A DNA stretch of 64,000 nt from Pseudonocardia abyssalis. Lineage in GTDB: Bacteria; Actinomycetota; Actinomycetes; Mycobacteriales; Pseudonocardiaceae. Where the stretch lies: NCBI RefSeq assembly GCF_019263705.2, contig NZ_JADQDK010000001.1:2604001-2668000 (forward strand), given 5' to 3'. Both the position numbers and the translations under genes were made by a program. Of this stretch, positions 7,410-17,176 are shown in pieces. Position 1 is the stretch's first letter. Each line of letters starts with the position of its first letter. The notes below the pieces were generated by a model. The model saw only the letters and a list, made by a program, of their open reading frames with translations, did not search any database and was not told the DNA's origin.

Positions 7410-7825
7410 TGCCGGAGAACCCACCTGCCTCGGTCTGGCCGATCCTGCACTACCGCGACACGACCGGTGCCCTGCACCTGCTCGTCGACGTCCTCGGCTT
7501 CCGTGCGGCGCTGGTGGTGCGGGACGACCGGGGCGACATCGTGCATGCCGAGCTGCGCTGGCCGGAGGGTGGGGCGGTGGTGTTCGGTTCGGCCGCGCAT
7601 ACCGAGAGCGCAGTGCACGGCGGCGTGCAGCCGGGAGCCGGCGCCTCCTACGTCGTCACCGACGACGTCGACGCCGTGCACGAGCGAGCGGAGCGGGCCG
7701 GCGTGGAGGTGGTGGAGCCGCCCAACGAGACCCGGTTCGGATCCGGAGTGGCCACCAGGGCGTGCTCGCTGCGCGATGCCGAGGGCAATGTCTGGACATT
7801 CGGCACCTACCGGGGCGCCTCCTGA
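7409..7825 (+). CDS. VOC (glyoxalase/bleomycin-resistance) family protein
   Basis: 138 residues forming one VOC domain made of two beta-alpha-beta-beta-beta halves: LHYRDTTGALHLLVDVLGF, then YVVTDDVDAVHERAERAG and CSLRDAEGNVWTFGTY. The C-terminal DAEGNVW is the family's conserved turn before the last strand. Family members sequester bleomycin-type drugs, act as glyoxalases or cleave catechols; the exact ligand is not evident here. It lies between RNase J and HelD and fits the resistance flavour of the island. It has its own leaderless promoter without the shared dyad. Confidence 0.8.
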   Translation: MPENPPASVWPILHYRDTTGALHLLVDVLGFRAALVVRDDRGDIVHAELRWPEGGAVVFGSAAHTESAVHGGVQPGAGASYVVTDDVDAVHERAERAGVEVVEPPNETRFGSGVATRACSLRDAEGNVWTFGTYRGAS

Positions 7826-7859
7826 CCTCACAGGTGTGACGCCGCCGCACTCCGGCCCG

Positions 7860-7882
7860 AACCTCACATACGGGTAGGGTTG
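7860..7882 (+). promoter_or_regulatory. Shared dyad promoter, helD
   Basis: AACCTCACAT (7860-7869) faces GGGTAGGGTTG. The TAGGGT -10 is at 7875-7880, so transcription should begin within about 3 bases of the ATG at 7890, giving a nearly leaderless mRNA. It is one of five exact AACCTCACAT copies in this island. Confidence 0.75.
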
Positions 7883-7889
7883 GTGCCCG

Positions 7890-10031
7890 ATGGGACACGC
7901 GGAGGTGACGGTGACGGATACCCAGAGGAGGGACGAGGAACAGGAACGCCGGTACCTGATCGAGACCCTGGCGCTCCTGGCCACGGAGCGGGAGCGTACG
8001 TCCGACTCGATCGATGCCTCGGTGCGAACGATCGACGAGCAGAAGGGGCAGATGTGGGAGAACCGGCGTGATATGGACTTCGCGGAGAAGGCGAGCCTGC
8101 GCACGTCGATCGACCTGTCGGTGAAGTCGGCCGAGCACGCGGTGATGCGTCGCAAGCGCATCGAGCGACTGCTGGACTCCCCGTACTTCGGCCGCGTCGA
8201 CTTCCGCGAGGACGGCACCGCGGACTCCGCACCGCTCTACATCGGCATGCACAACTTCACCGACCCCGACACGAACGAGATCGTGGTCCACGAATGGCGC
8301 GCACCGGTCTCCAGCCTGTTCTACGACTTCGAGTCCGGACCAGCGCACTTCCGCTCACCCGGGGGCACGACCCACGGCGAGATCACCGGCAAGCGGCAGT
8401 ACAAGATCCGCGGCGGGTGCCTCGAGTACATGCTGGAGAGCTCGCTCAACATCAACGACGATGTCCTTCAGCGCGAGCTGAGCCAGACCGCCGACGACCG
8501 TATGAAGAACATCGTTGCGACCATCCAGCGCGAGCAGAACGCCGTCATCCGCAACGAGACGGCGCAGGTGCTGATCCTGCAGGGCGTGGCGGGCTCGGGG
8601 AAGACGTCGATCGCGCTGCACCGCGTGGCGTTCCTGCTCTACCGGTTCCGCGACTCCCTCTCCTCCGACAACCTCATGATCCTGTCGCCGAACCGGGTCT
8701 TCGGTGACTACATCGCCGACGTGCTCCCGGAGCTCGGCGAGGAGCGGATCGCCGAGATCGGCTTCGACCGGATCGCCGCGGAGCTCCTCGGGTCGGTCAT
8801 CGACCACCAGACCTTCAGCGAGCAGGTCGTCTCGTTGCTCGACGGCAGCAGCGACGACCGCGCGGCGGAACGGATGCGCTACAAGGCGACCTCCGAGTTC
8901 GTCGCCGAGCTGGGCGCCTGGATCGACTCGGCCGTGCGGGAGGAGTTCACCCCCGCCGAGATCGCGCAGAAGCACCGTCGACTCTCCGCCGAGTGGGTTC
9001 AGGGCATGTTCGACGAGTCCCGGTCCTTCCCGATCTTCACCCGGATCGACCACGTCGCCAACTGCGCCGTCGACCTGCTCAAGAACCAGGTCCGCGACCG
9101 CGGCGGCACCTGGGCCGCCGCCGACACCAACGGCGTTCGCCGGCAGGTCCGGGCGATGTTCCCGTACAAGGACCCGCTCTCGTTGTACCGGGCCTTCTTC
9201 CGCTCCCCGGACCGCCGACGTCTGTTCATGCCTCTCGGCCGCCGCAAACTCGAGTACGCCGACGTGTTCCCCCTGGTCTACACAATGATCAGGACGACGC
9301 GGCAGCGGAGCTACGGGCACATCCGCCACCTGGTGGTGGACGAGATGCAGGACTACACACCGATCCAGTACTCCGTGCTGCGCGAGCTCTTCTCCTGCAC
9401 GATGACGATCCTCGGGGACTCCAACCAGTCGGTGAACCCGTTCAGCTCGTCGTCGCTGCAGACGATCCACAGCATCTTCCCCGAGGCCGACTGCCTGGAG
9501 CTGAACAAGAGCTACCGGTCGACCTCGGAGATCACCGAGTTCGCCCAGCGGATCTCCCGCAACGACAAGCTCGTCCCGGTCTCGCGGCACGGCGCGCCAC
9601 CGCAGGTCGTCGCCTGCACGGACCGGCGCGACGAGGAACGACGGGTCCTGGCCCTGGTCGAGCGGCATCGGAAGGGCGAGTACCGGTCCCTCGGCGTCAT
9701 CTGCAAGACCGTCGCGCACGCACGGGACGTCCATCGAGCTCTGGACGAGGCCGGCGTGGCGGCGACACTGCTCGACTACGACAGCACGGCCTTCGCCGCG
9801 GGGGTCGTGGTCACCTCCGCGCACATCTCCAAGGGCCTCGAGTTCGACTCCGTGATAGTCACGCATGTCGACGAGATCACGTACGTGACCGACATGGACC
9901 GCTGCATGCTCTACATCGCCTGCACGCGAGCGATGCACGAGCTCCATCTCACCCATCACGGCCCGCTCACGCCGTTCCTGGGGCGGGCCCACGCCACGGT
10001 GGACGAGCCGGTGGCCCGCCTGACCGGCTGA
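7890..10031 (+). CDS. helD: HelD-like RNA polymerase-recycling helicase
   Basis: 713 residues. An N-terminal coiled coil (residues ~1-80) precedes a UvrD-type superfamily 1 core split by an insertion. Walker A is GVAGSGKTSIALHRVAFLLYR near residue 231, motif II is VVDEMQDYTPIQ near 480, then GDSNQSVNPF, LNKSYRSTSEI and a C-terminal motif VI (MLYIACTRAMHEL). HelD binds RNA polymerase, removes stalled complexes, and in actinobacteria can displace rifamycins. The coding frame starts just after a shared-dyad promoter and is practically leaderless. Its neighbours (ABC-F, UppP, RF3) suggest an antibiotic or ribosome/RNAP stress response. A DNA helicase role alone is less likely given the N-terminal coiled coil. 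Confidence 0.88.
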   Translation: MGHAEVTVTDTQRRDEEQERRYLIETLALLATERERTSDSIDASVRTIDEQKGQMWENRRDMDFAEKASLRTSIDLSVKSAEHAVMRRKRIERLLDSPYFGRVDFREDGTADSAPLYIGMHNFTDPDTNEIVVHEWRAPVSSLFYDFESGPAHFRSPGGTTHGEITGKRQYKIRGGCLEYMLESSLNINDDVLQRELSQTADDRMKNIVATIQREQNAVIRNETAQVLILQGVAGSGKTSIALHRVAFLLYRFRDSLSSDNLMILSPNRVFGDYIADVLPELGEERIAEIGFDRIAAELLGSVIDHQTFSEQVVSLLDGSSDDRAAERMRYKATSEFVAELGAWIDSAVREEFTPAEIAQKHRRLSAEWVQGMFDESRSFPIFTRIDHVANCAVDLLKNQVRDRGGTWAAADTNGVRRQVRAMFPYKDPLSLYRAFFRSPDRRRLFMPLGRRKLEYADVFPLVYTMIRTTRQRSYGHIRHLVVDEMQDYTPIQYSVLRELFSCTMTILGDSNQSVNPFSSSSLQTIHSIFPEADCLELNKSYRSTSEITEFAQRISRNDKLVPVSRHGAPPQVVACTDRRDEERRVLALVERHRKGEYRSLGVICKTVAHARDVHRALDEAGVAATLLDYDSTAFAAGVVVTSAHISKGLEFDSVIVTHVDEITYVTDMDRCMLYIACTRAMHELHLTHHGPLTPFLGRAHATVDEPVARLTG

Positions 10032-10062
10032 ACCGCGACGGTGGGCGCGGCCGGCTCCGGCG

Positions 10063-10893
10063 TCAGGCCGCTCGGAGCCAACCTCCCGAAAGGCCGACCA
10101 GGATCAGCGCACCCAGTACGACGCGGTACCAGACGAAGACGTATACGCTGTGGCGCTCGACGTAGCGCAGCAACCACGCGATCGTTGCGTAGCCGACGAG
10201 GAATGCGATGGCCGTGGCGACGATCATCTGTGGCACGCTCGGTCCGTCGCGCGCGAAGACATCCGGCAACTGGAACAGCCCCGCCGCGAACACCGACGGG
10301 ATCGCCAGCAGGAACGAGTAGCGGACGATCGCGGGGCGGGTCATCCCCAGCAACAATCCAGCTGTGATCGTCCCCCCGGCACGGGACACCCCGGGGATCA
10401 GGGCCATTGCTTGCGCGAAGCCGAGCAGGATCCCGTCCTTCCGGGTGATCTTGCGCAGCTCGACCTGCTGACGCCCCATCCGCTCCGCCAAACCGAGCAA
10501 CAGGCCGAAGACGATGAGCGTGGTGGCCACCAACCACAGGTTGCGTCCCACGGTCTGGATCTGGTCCTCGAACAGCAGGCCCAGTACGGCGATGGGGACC
10601 GTACCGATGATCACCAACCAGGCGATCCGGTAGTCGTCGGTGATCCGCACCATCGGCATCCGGAAGCCGCGGAACCAGACACCGGCCAGGTGGCCGATGT
10701 CCTTCGCGAAGTACGTCACCACGGCGGCCTCCGTGCCCAGCTGGGTCACCGCCGTGAACGCGGCGCCCGCGTCGCGGCCGAAGAACACCTCGGAGGTGAT
10801 GCGGAGGTGCGCCGAGGAAGAGATCGGCAGGAACTCCGTCAGGCCCTGCACCAGGCCGAGGACGACCACCTCGATCCACGTCACGGAGCGCAC
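10063..10893 (-). CDS. uppP: Undecaprenyl-diphosphatase UppP/BacA
   Basis: 276 residues, polytopic. The signature motifs are [18 protein letters not shown] near the N-terminus and [16 protein letters not shown] around residue 150, which hold the catalytic Glu/Ser/Arg residues of the BacA family. The enzyme dephosphorylates undecaprenyl diphosphate to recycle the lipid carrier for peptidoglycan, and extra copies give bacitracin resistance. It converges on helD. About 145 bases upstream is the dyad shared with the divergent ABC-F gene, which in the minus orientation also reads AACCTCACAT, so both genes could be driven from it. Confidence 0.93.
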   Translation of the reverse strand: MRSVTWIEVVVLGLVQGLTEFLPISSSAHLRITSEVFFGRDAGAAFTAVTQLGTEAAVVTYFAKDIGHLAGVWFRGFRMPMVRITDDYRIAWLVIIGTVPIAVLGLLFEDQIQTVGRNLWLVATTLIVFGLLLGLAERMGRQQVELRKITRKDGILLGFAQAMALIPGVSRAGGTITAGLLLGMTRPAIVRYSFLLAIPSVFAAGLFQLPDVFARDGPSVPQMIVATAIAFLVGYATIAWLLRYVERHSVYVFVWYRVVLGALILVGLSGGWLRAA

Positions 10894-11035
10894 CCGGTTC
10901 GGCCGTCACCGGTGGCCGCGCACTCGCGTGTCGGCGGGTGGTGCAGCCGTGGCCGGCCCGACGGCCCAGTCGTCGCACTGCGTTCCAGCTGATCGGTCCG
11001 ACGTCGAGGTGACGAGCGGTCGATGCCCCGAGACA

Positions 11036-11060
11036 GTCTCACACTATGTGAGGTTATCCT
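11036..11060. promoter_or_regulatory. Shared dyad between uppP and the ABC-F gene
   Basis: CTCACA (11038-11043) and TGTGAGG (11047-11053) form a near-perfect palindrome. The minus strand reads AACCTCACAT (11055-11046). On the plus strand a GAGACA -35 (11030-11035) and TATCCT -10 (11055-11060) are 19 bases apart, the long spacer typical of MerR-activated promoters. It can serve both directions. Confidence 0.7.
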
Positions 11061-11081
11061 GTCGAGTGTTCAGCACTCGAC
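11061..11081 (+). promoter_or_regulatory. 5' leader hairpin of the ABC-F gene
   Basis: GTCGAGTG (11061-11068) and CACTCGAC (11074-11081) make an 8-bp perfect stem with a TTCAG loop at the expected 5' end of the transcript, about 55 bases before the ATG. ABC-F resistance genes are often controlled by leader RNA, so an attenuator or stability hairpin is possible. Confidence 0.5.
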
Positions 11082-11136
11082 GACCGGTCTCGGCACGCCC
11101 GGTCCACCTCCCACCGTGAAGGACGGGCACCCGGCG

Positions 11137-12762
<1,626 letters not shown>

Positions 12763-13805
12763 CAGGGGGACCGATGGTCCGTCCGCCGTGCGCTCCGTGG
12801 CGATCCGGGTGCACAGGAGTACATCCGCGAGAGTGGTGAGGCGTGGAGCATTCTCCAAGCCGTCCAGCCAGGCGATCGGGATGCCGCTCGCGCCGGACCG
12901 CCCGCCGGCCATCGCACCGGCCATCGCGGCCACCGGCCCGATCCTGCCGTGCACTCGCAAGGCGAAGCCCATCGCGTCGGCGAACCCGTCGGATCCGCGC
13001 AGGAACGCGACCAGGGCCACCGACACGGTCCCCAGCACCGATCCGGGCACGCCGAAGGAAGTCGACACCTCGGCGGGGATGCAGCTCCGCCCGAGATGTT
13101 GTACGTCCTGCAGCATCCCCTCGGTCTCGACCGACACGACCCCACCGCGATGCGCTCGACGAACGGGTGCACCGCAGCCGCGACCGCCGGGTCGGTCCGC
13201 ATCGCCTGCCCCACGGCCGTTGCATGGGCGACCGCCGCATCCTCGTCGACGATCCCGGGTCGGGTCGGGTCGGGGTGGCGCCGAACCGGGCGAGCGCGGC
13301 GACCTGTCCGAGCTCGGCGCGCGCCACGGCGCGGTCCGAGCTCGGCGCGCGCCACGGCGCACATGGTGACGCCGACGGCGCCGCCGATGTCGCCCGCCGA
13401 ACCGGCGGACGCAGATGGGCGCATGGTCGGCAGCCCCGTCGCCTGAGAGGCTTGGCCCGGCATCGTGTCGCACCAACGCCACGGCGCCCGCCGCCGGTTC
13501 TGGACGAGCGCCTCGAGCAGGCTCTGCTCGTCGAGTGGAGCGTGCGGATCGGCCGCCGCCAGGTGCTCGCCCACCGTGAGCATCGTCGCCGTCAAGCCGG
13601 TGTAACGCAGCACACGACGCGACCTCGTCCACGCGGAGAGCTGGGCCTCGGTGACACCGACGGCCCCCTCGACCGGCGCCGCCAGCGCATCACCGATCGC
13701 CGCACCGAGCACGACGCCTCGTGCCCGGTCCCGCAACCGGGGTGTCGCGTGACGGGAGGTCGATGATGCAGGCCCACCCGTGCGTTCCGCCGCGGCCGGA
13801 TCCAT
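12763..13805 (-). pseudogene. Broken ADP-ribosylglycohydrolase homologue (ARH-1)
   Basis: The frame from ATG 13805 begins like an ARH (RARGVVLGAAIGDALAAPVEG) and still shows a late GIVDEDAAVAHATAVG segment, but the C-terminal ARH half (VALVAFLRGSDGFADAMGF, VAAMAGAMAGGRSGASGIP) lies in another frame. At least three indels are visible: a 28-bp tandem duplication (13306-13361), a compensating shift near 13260 in a cccgacccg run, and a shift near 13135. Even the N-terminal frame has TGLTATMLT where DDTAMT is expected, so the metal site was already lost. It converges on the ABC-F gene and starts from a tandem-repeat promoter region. Confidence 0.8.
13306..13361. repeat. 28-bp tandem duplication inside ARH-1
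   Basis: The unit beginning GTCCGAGCTCGGCGCGCGCC is present twice in direct tandem (13306-13333 and 13334-13361, last base or two differing). Because 28 is not a multiple of three it shifts the ARH-1 frame. Confidence 0.85.
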
Positions 13806-13809
13806 ACCC

Positions 13810-13847
13810 GCTTGGCCGTAGGTTACGAGCTTGGCCGTAGGTTACGT
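13810..13847. repeat. 19-bp tandem repeat at the ARH-1 start
   Basis: GCTTGGCCGTAGGTTACGA (13810-13828) is repeated as the same 18 bases plus T (13829-13847). On the minus strand each unit reads GTAACCTACGGCCAAGC, the left half of the shared dyad, followed by GGGTATGG over the ATG of ARH-1. It looks like a duplicated operator half. Confidence 0.7.
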
Positions 13848-13854
13848 GACAAGA

Positions 13855-13880
13855 CTTACTCTCCAGCCGTGTAAGATTTG
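13855..13880 (+). promoter_or_regulatory. Degenerate second dyad upstream of ARH-2
   Basis: CTTACTC (13856-13862) faces GTGTAAGATTTG, with a TAAGAT box at 13872-13877. It resembles the better copy about 55 bases downstream and may be an auxiliary site. Confidence 0.45.
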
Positions 13881-13912
13881 TCAGCGTCGGTCCATCTTCA
13901 ATCGACTCGATT

Positions 13913-13936
13913 AACCTCACATCATGTAAGATTGTG
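13913..13936 (+). promoter_or_regulatory. Shared dyad promoter, ARH-2
   Basis: AACCTCACAT (13913-13922) followed by CATGTAAGATTG gives an 8+8 near-perfect palindrome, CTCACAT/ATGTAAG, with TAAGAT (13928-13933) as -10. It leaves a leader of about 67 bases before ATG 14007. Confidence 0.75.
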
Positions 13937-14006
13937 GCATCTCTCGACGTCGCCGCAGCTGGAGCCACACAGCTCGCTGCACGTCCCAACCGACGCGGGG
14001 TTCGCC

Positions 14007-15182
14007 ATGGATCTGGAAGTAGCGGAGCGGTCGCGGATCAGCGCGGTCGAACCCGACGAGTTGCAGGACCGGGTGCGCGGTGCGCTCCTCGGCGGCGCGT
14101 GCGGTGACAGCCTCGGCGCACCGTTCGAGGGCCGGTCGACGGTGGACCGAGCGGACTTCGTTCTGCACCGTTTCGCCGCGACGCCGCTCGTCCACACCGA
14201 CGACACGGCCATGACCCTCGTCGTGGCCCAGCATCTGATCGCGCGCGACGCCGCCGGGCAGGATCGAGACCTCGACGGCGACGCCCTCGCCCTCGCCCTC
14301 GCCCTCGCAGCGGAGTGGCGCGCGGAGCCGTGGCGCGGATACGGCACGGGCCCCGAGCAGATCTTCCGCGCACTGCTGCGCGACGAGGACTGGCGGCAGG
14401 TGGCATCAGACCTGTTCGACGGTACCGGCTCCTACGGCAACGGCGGGGCCACGCGGATCGCCCCGGTCGCCCTCACCACGCTGCCGTTGACCGACGTCTG
14501 CGAGCAGGCGCGCGCCGTGGCCCGAATCACCCACCAGCACGCGATCGGCCAGGCGGGCGCAGCCCTGCTGGCCGCGGCGGTGGCACTCGCCTTCACGTTG
14601 CCGCGTGACACCGAGCTGGACCGGTCGTGGTACCTCGACGTCCTCGACGAGTGCCATCGGCAGCCGCAGTTCCGGGCCCGTCTGACCCGGTTGCGACACG
14701 TCCTCGACGACTCGCGGCCGTCCCGCGCCACCCGATCGCTCGGCAACGGGATCGCCGCGCTGGAATCCGTGCCGATGGCGGTCCTGGCGTTCCTGCGCAG
14801 CCCCGACGACCCGGAGCAGGTCTTGGAGTTTGCGGCCCGAGTGGGGGGTGACACCGATTCCATCGCTGCGATGGCGGGCACGTTGGCGGGCGCGAGATGT
14901 GGCGCGTCCGGGCTCCCGCCCGACCTGCTCATGCGCCTCGACGTCCGGCCCCGCGCATCGCCGCGGTGGCCGATGCCCTCTGCCGGTCGGTTCCCCGGAC
15001 GCGAATCGTGCCCAGTGCCTGACGAGCCGGTGACGCGTCAGGGGTCGACCACGCCAATCCGCCACTTGTTGACGAACACGGCCAGCAGCGCCCCGTCGAC
15101 GGAGCGGTACAGCACCTCGACCTCGCTCTCCTTGTCCAGGACCGCGGCCCCGGCCTCGTCGGTGAGCCGGGCGACCGAGTAG
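14007..15182 (+). CDS. ADP-ribosylglycohydrolase with intact metal motifs (ARH-2); C-terminal frameshift
   Basis: This is the most canonical ARH/DraG-family member of the window. GALLGGACGDSLGAPFEG (about 27-42), HTDDTAMTLV (64-72), GSYGNGGATRIAPVAL, THQHAIGQAGAAL, ALESVPMAVLAFLR and GGDTDSIAAMAGTLAG (about 280) supply the two-Mg2+ site. Such enzymes remove ADP-ribose from proteins, nucleic acids or small molecules. Near 14953 the expected C-terminus (RIAAVADALCRSV, stop 15020-15022) is in another frame, as if two bases were inserted. The current frame therefore runs about 75 residues in all past that point and overlaps the end of prfC by about 145 bases. The catalytic part is unaffected; a sequencing error is also possible. 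Start ATG 14007 follows the dyad leader. Confidence 0.82.
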   Translation: MDLEVAERSRISAVEPDELQDRVRGALLGGACGDSLGAPFEGRSTVDRADFVLHRFAATPLVHTDDTAMTLVVAQHLIARDAAGQDRDLDGDALALALALAAEWRAEPWRGYGTGPEQIFRALLRDEDWRQVASDLFDGTGSYGNGGATRIAPVALTTLPLTDVCEQARAVARITHQHAIGQAGAALLAAAVALAFTLPRDTELDRSWYLDVLDECHRQPQFRARLTRLRHVLDDSRPSRATRSLGNGIAALESVPMAVLAFLRSPDDPEQVLEFAARVGGDTDSIAAMAGTLAGARCGASGLPPDLLMRLDVRPRASPRWPMPSAGRFPGRESCPVPDEPVTRQGSTTPIRHLLTNTASSAPSTERYSTSTSLSLSRTAAPASSVSRATE

Positions 15183-16576
15183 TTCAGCTGCTCCAGCGAG
15201 ACCGGCGCGCCGAACTCGTCGGTCAGCCGCGCGGTGACCACCTCGAACTGCAGCGGCCCGGCGGCGGCGAGCACCGGGGCCTGGTCGCCGCGGCGGTCGG
15301 AGCGCAGGACCTGGATGACGCCCTCGGAGTCGAGCTGGGAGATGCCGCGCCGGAACTGCTTGTAGCGGCCCGCGTCCTTGGCCCGCACGACCGCGAAGTG
15401 CTCGGGGGCGAAGCTCGGGATCGGCGGGAACTCCACCGGCTCGTCGGCGTAGAGCGTGTCGCCCGGACGCAGCGCGCCCGCGTTGACCAGCCCGACGATG
15501 TCGCCGGGGAACGCCTCCTCCAGCGTGGTGCGCTGCTGGCCGAACACCGCCTGCGCGTACTTCGTGGCGAACGGGCGCCCGGACGCGGCGTGCGTGAGGA
15601 CCATGCCGCGCTCGAAGCGCCCGGAGTTGATCCGCAGGAACGCGGTGCGGTCGCGGTGGGACCGGTCCATGCCCGCCTGCACCTTGAACACCAGCCCGGA
15701 CAGCGGGGTGTCCAGCTCGCGCGGCGTGCCCTCGGCGTCCGGGCGCGGGGCGGGGGCGGGGGCGAGGTCGACGAGCGCGTCGAGCAGCCGCCCGACGCCC
15801 ACGCCGTGCCGGGCCGCCCCGAACAGCACCGGGGTGGCCGTGCCGGCGAGGTAGTCGCCGGAGTCGAAGTCGGCGCCGATCTCGCGCAGCAGCGCCAGCT
15901 CGTCGGTGACGGTCTCGGTGTAGAGCGGCTCCTCGGCGGCGGCGCGCTCGGCGTCGAGCAGCTCCACCTCGCCCTTGGTGGCCCCGCCCGCGGTGCGCGT
16001 GTAGCGGCGCATCTCGCCGGTGGCGCACTCCACGACCCCGCGCAGGTCGCCCGCGATCCCGACCGGCCAGGTGACGGGCATCGGCCGCAGCCCGATCGTC
16101 TGCTCCACCTCGTCGAGCAGCTCCAGAGCCTCGCGGCCCGGCACGTCCCACTTGTTGACGAACGTGATCACCGGGATCCTGCGGCTGCGGCAGACGTCGA
16201 ACAGCTTGAGCGTCTGCGCCTCCAGTCCCTTCGACGCGTCGAGCAGCATCACCGCGGCGTCGACGGCGGCGAGCACCCGGTAGGTGTCCTCGGAGAAGTC
16301 GCCGTGGCCCGGGGTGTCGAGCAGGTTGATCACGTGGTCGCGGTAGCTGAACTGCAGCACCGCGGAGGTGATGGAGATGCCGCGGGCGCGCTCCATCTCC
16401 ATCCAGTCCGAGGTGACGCCCTTGCGCCCGGCCTTGCCGTGCACCGCACCCGCGGAGTCGATCACCTCGGCGTGCAGGGCGAGCGCCTCGGTGAGCGTCG
16501 ACTTGCCCGCGTCAGGGTGGGAGATCACGGCGAAGGTGCGGCGGCGCAGCGCCTGCGCGGCGATCTGCGACCTCAT
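15038..16576 (-). CDS. prfC: Peptide chain release factor 3
   Basis: 512 residues from ATG 16576. Translational GTPase: FAVISHPDAGKSTLTEALAL (G1), RARGISITSAVLQF (switch I), DTPGHGDFSEDTYR (G3), FVNKWD (G4), then the RF3-specific domains (VFKVQAGMDRSHRDR, PLQFEVV). RF3 recycles RF1/RF2 from the ribosome after termination and takes part in translational quality control. It is uncommon in actinomycetes, so its presence beside ABC-F, HelD and RNase J suggests a stress role. The longer frame to 16714 would cover the promoter and was rejected. The start has no clear ribosome site. Transcribed from a shared-dyad promoter. Confidence 0.93.
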   Translation of the reverse strand: MRSQIAAQALRRRTFAVISHPDAGKSTLTEALALHAEVIDSAGAVHGKAGRKGVTSDWMEMERARGISITSAVLQFSYRDHVINLLDTPGHGDFSEDTYRVLAAVDAAVMLLDASKGLEAQTLKLFDVCRSRRIPVITFVNKWDVPGREALELLDEVEQTIGLRPMPVTWPVGIAGDLRGVVECATGEMRRYTRTAGGATKGEVELLDAERAAAEEPLYTETVTDELALLREIGADFDSGDYLAGTATPVLFGAARHGVGVGRLLDALVDLAPAPAPRPDAEGTPRELDTPLSGLVFKVQAGMDRSHRDRTAFLRINSGRFERGMVLTHAASGRPFATKYAQAVFGQQRTTLEEAFPGDIVGLVNAGALRPGDTLYADEPVEFPPIPSFAPEHFAVVRAKDAGRYKQFRRGISQLDSEGVIQVLRSDRRGDQAPVLAAAGPLQFEVVTARLTDEFGAPVSLEQLNYSVARLTDEAGAAVLDKESEVEVLYRSVDGALLAVFVNKWRIGVVDP

Positions 16577-16632
16577 CGGTGCGCGACGGTGACGTCGTTC
16601 CAGCACGACAACGAGTCGGGACTCACGGGAGG

Positions 16633-16653
16633 ACCCTACCCCGATGTGAGGTT
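16633..16653 (-). promoter_or_regulatory. Shared dyad promoter, prfC
   Basis: The minus strand reads AACCTCACAT (16653-16644) then CGGGGTAGGGT, with TAGGGT at 16638-16633, leaving a leader of about 50 bases to ATG 16576. It overlaps the space just behind the merR1 stop. Confidence 0.75.
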
Positions 16654-16667
16654 GGAACTCGATCGGC

Positions 16668-17057
16668 TCAGCGGGCGCGGTGTCGAGCGTCGCCCTCGAT
16701 GGTGCGCATTTCACGGCTCAGGCGTTCGAGACCCTGTATCTGGGCCCGCAGGGTCTCCACCCGGCTCTCCGCGAGTGCCCGGTACATGGCCAGCCGCGCG
16801 GCGATGGGACCGACCTCGTCCGGGTCTGCCGCAACGGCGGCCGCATCCATCGTCTCCACCAGCTCCCTGATCTGGTCGAGCGAGAGTTCGAGCGGCCGTA
16901 GCGCCTTGACCAGCTCGAGCTTGGCCACATCCGCCTCGGAGTAGAACCGGAACCCGCCCGGTGACCGGTCCGACGGCACGACCAAGCCGATCTCACCCCA
17001 GTGCCGGATGGTGCGCAAGGACAGTCCGACCCGATCGGAGACCTCGCCGATCCGCAT
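16668..17057 (-). CDS. MerR-family regulator 1
   Basis: 129 residues from ATG 17057 with GGCGAGG upstream. An N-terminal winged helix-turn-helix (MRIGEVSDRVGLSLRTIRHW, GFRFYSEADVAKLELVK) is followed by a dimerisation coiled coil (LAMYRALAESRVETLRAQI). There are no Cys residues and no large effector domain, so it is unlikely to be a metal or SoxR-type sensor. MerR proteins activate promoters with over-long spacers carrying a dyad, which is just the architecture repeated through this island. Its own promoter has the most symmetrical copy of the dyad, implying autoregulation. It is the best candidate for the island's master regulator, with MerR-2 as the alternative. Confidence 0.88.
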   Translation of the reverse strand: MRIGEVSDRVGLSLRTIRHWGEIGLVVPSDRSPGGFRFYSEADVAKLELVKALRPLELSLDQIRELVETMDAAAVAADPDEVGPIAARLAMYRALAESRVETLRAQIQGLERLSREMRTIEGDARHRAR

Positions 17058-17097
17058 CAGGTACCTCGCCTACTCAAGTCCCCCGTCGCCATCGTCG

Positions 17098-17122
17098 CGA
17101 CCCTACCCGAGTGGTAGGGAGT
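17098..17122 (-). promoter_or_regulatory. Symmetrical dyad promoter, merR1
   Basis: On the minus strand CCCTACC and GGTAGGG arms flank a short centre (CCCTACCACTCGGGTAGGG), with TAGGGT -10 (17105-17100) built into the right arm and a leader of about 36 bases. This is the cleanest palindrome of the set and fits autoregulation. Confidence 0.75.
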
Positions 17123-17176
17123 CGCCACGGATCGGCCGAGCCTCAGTGTGTGGGGGCGGCACGTTCTCCGGCGCGC

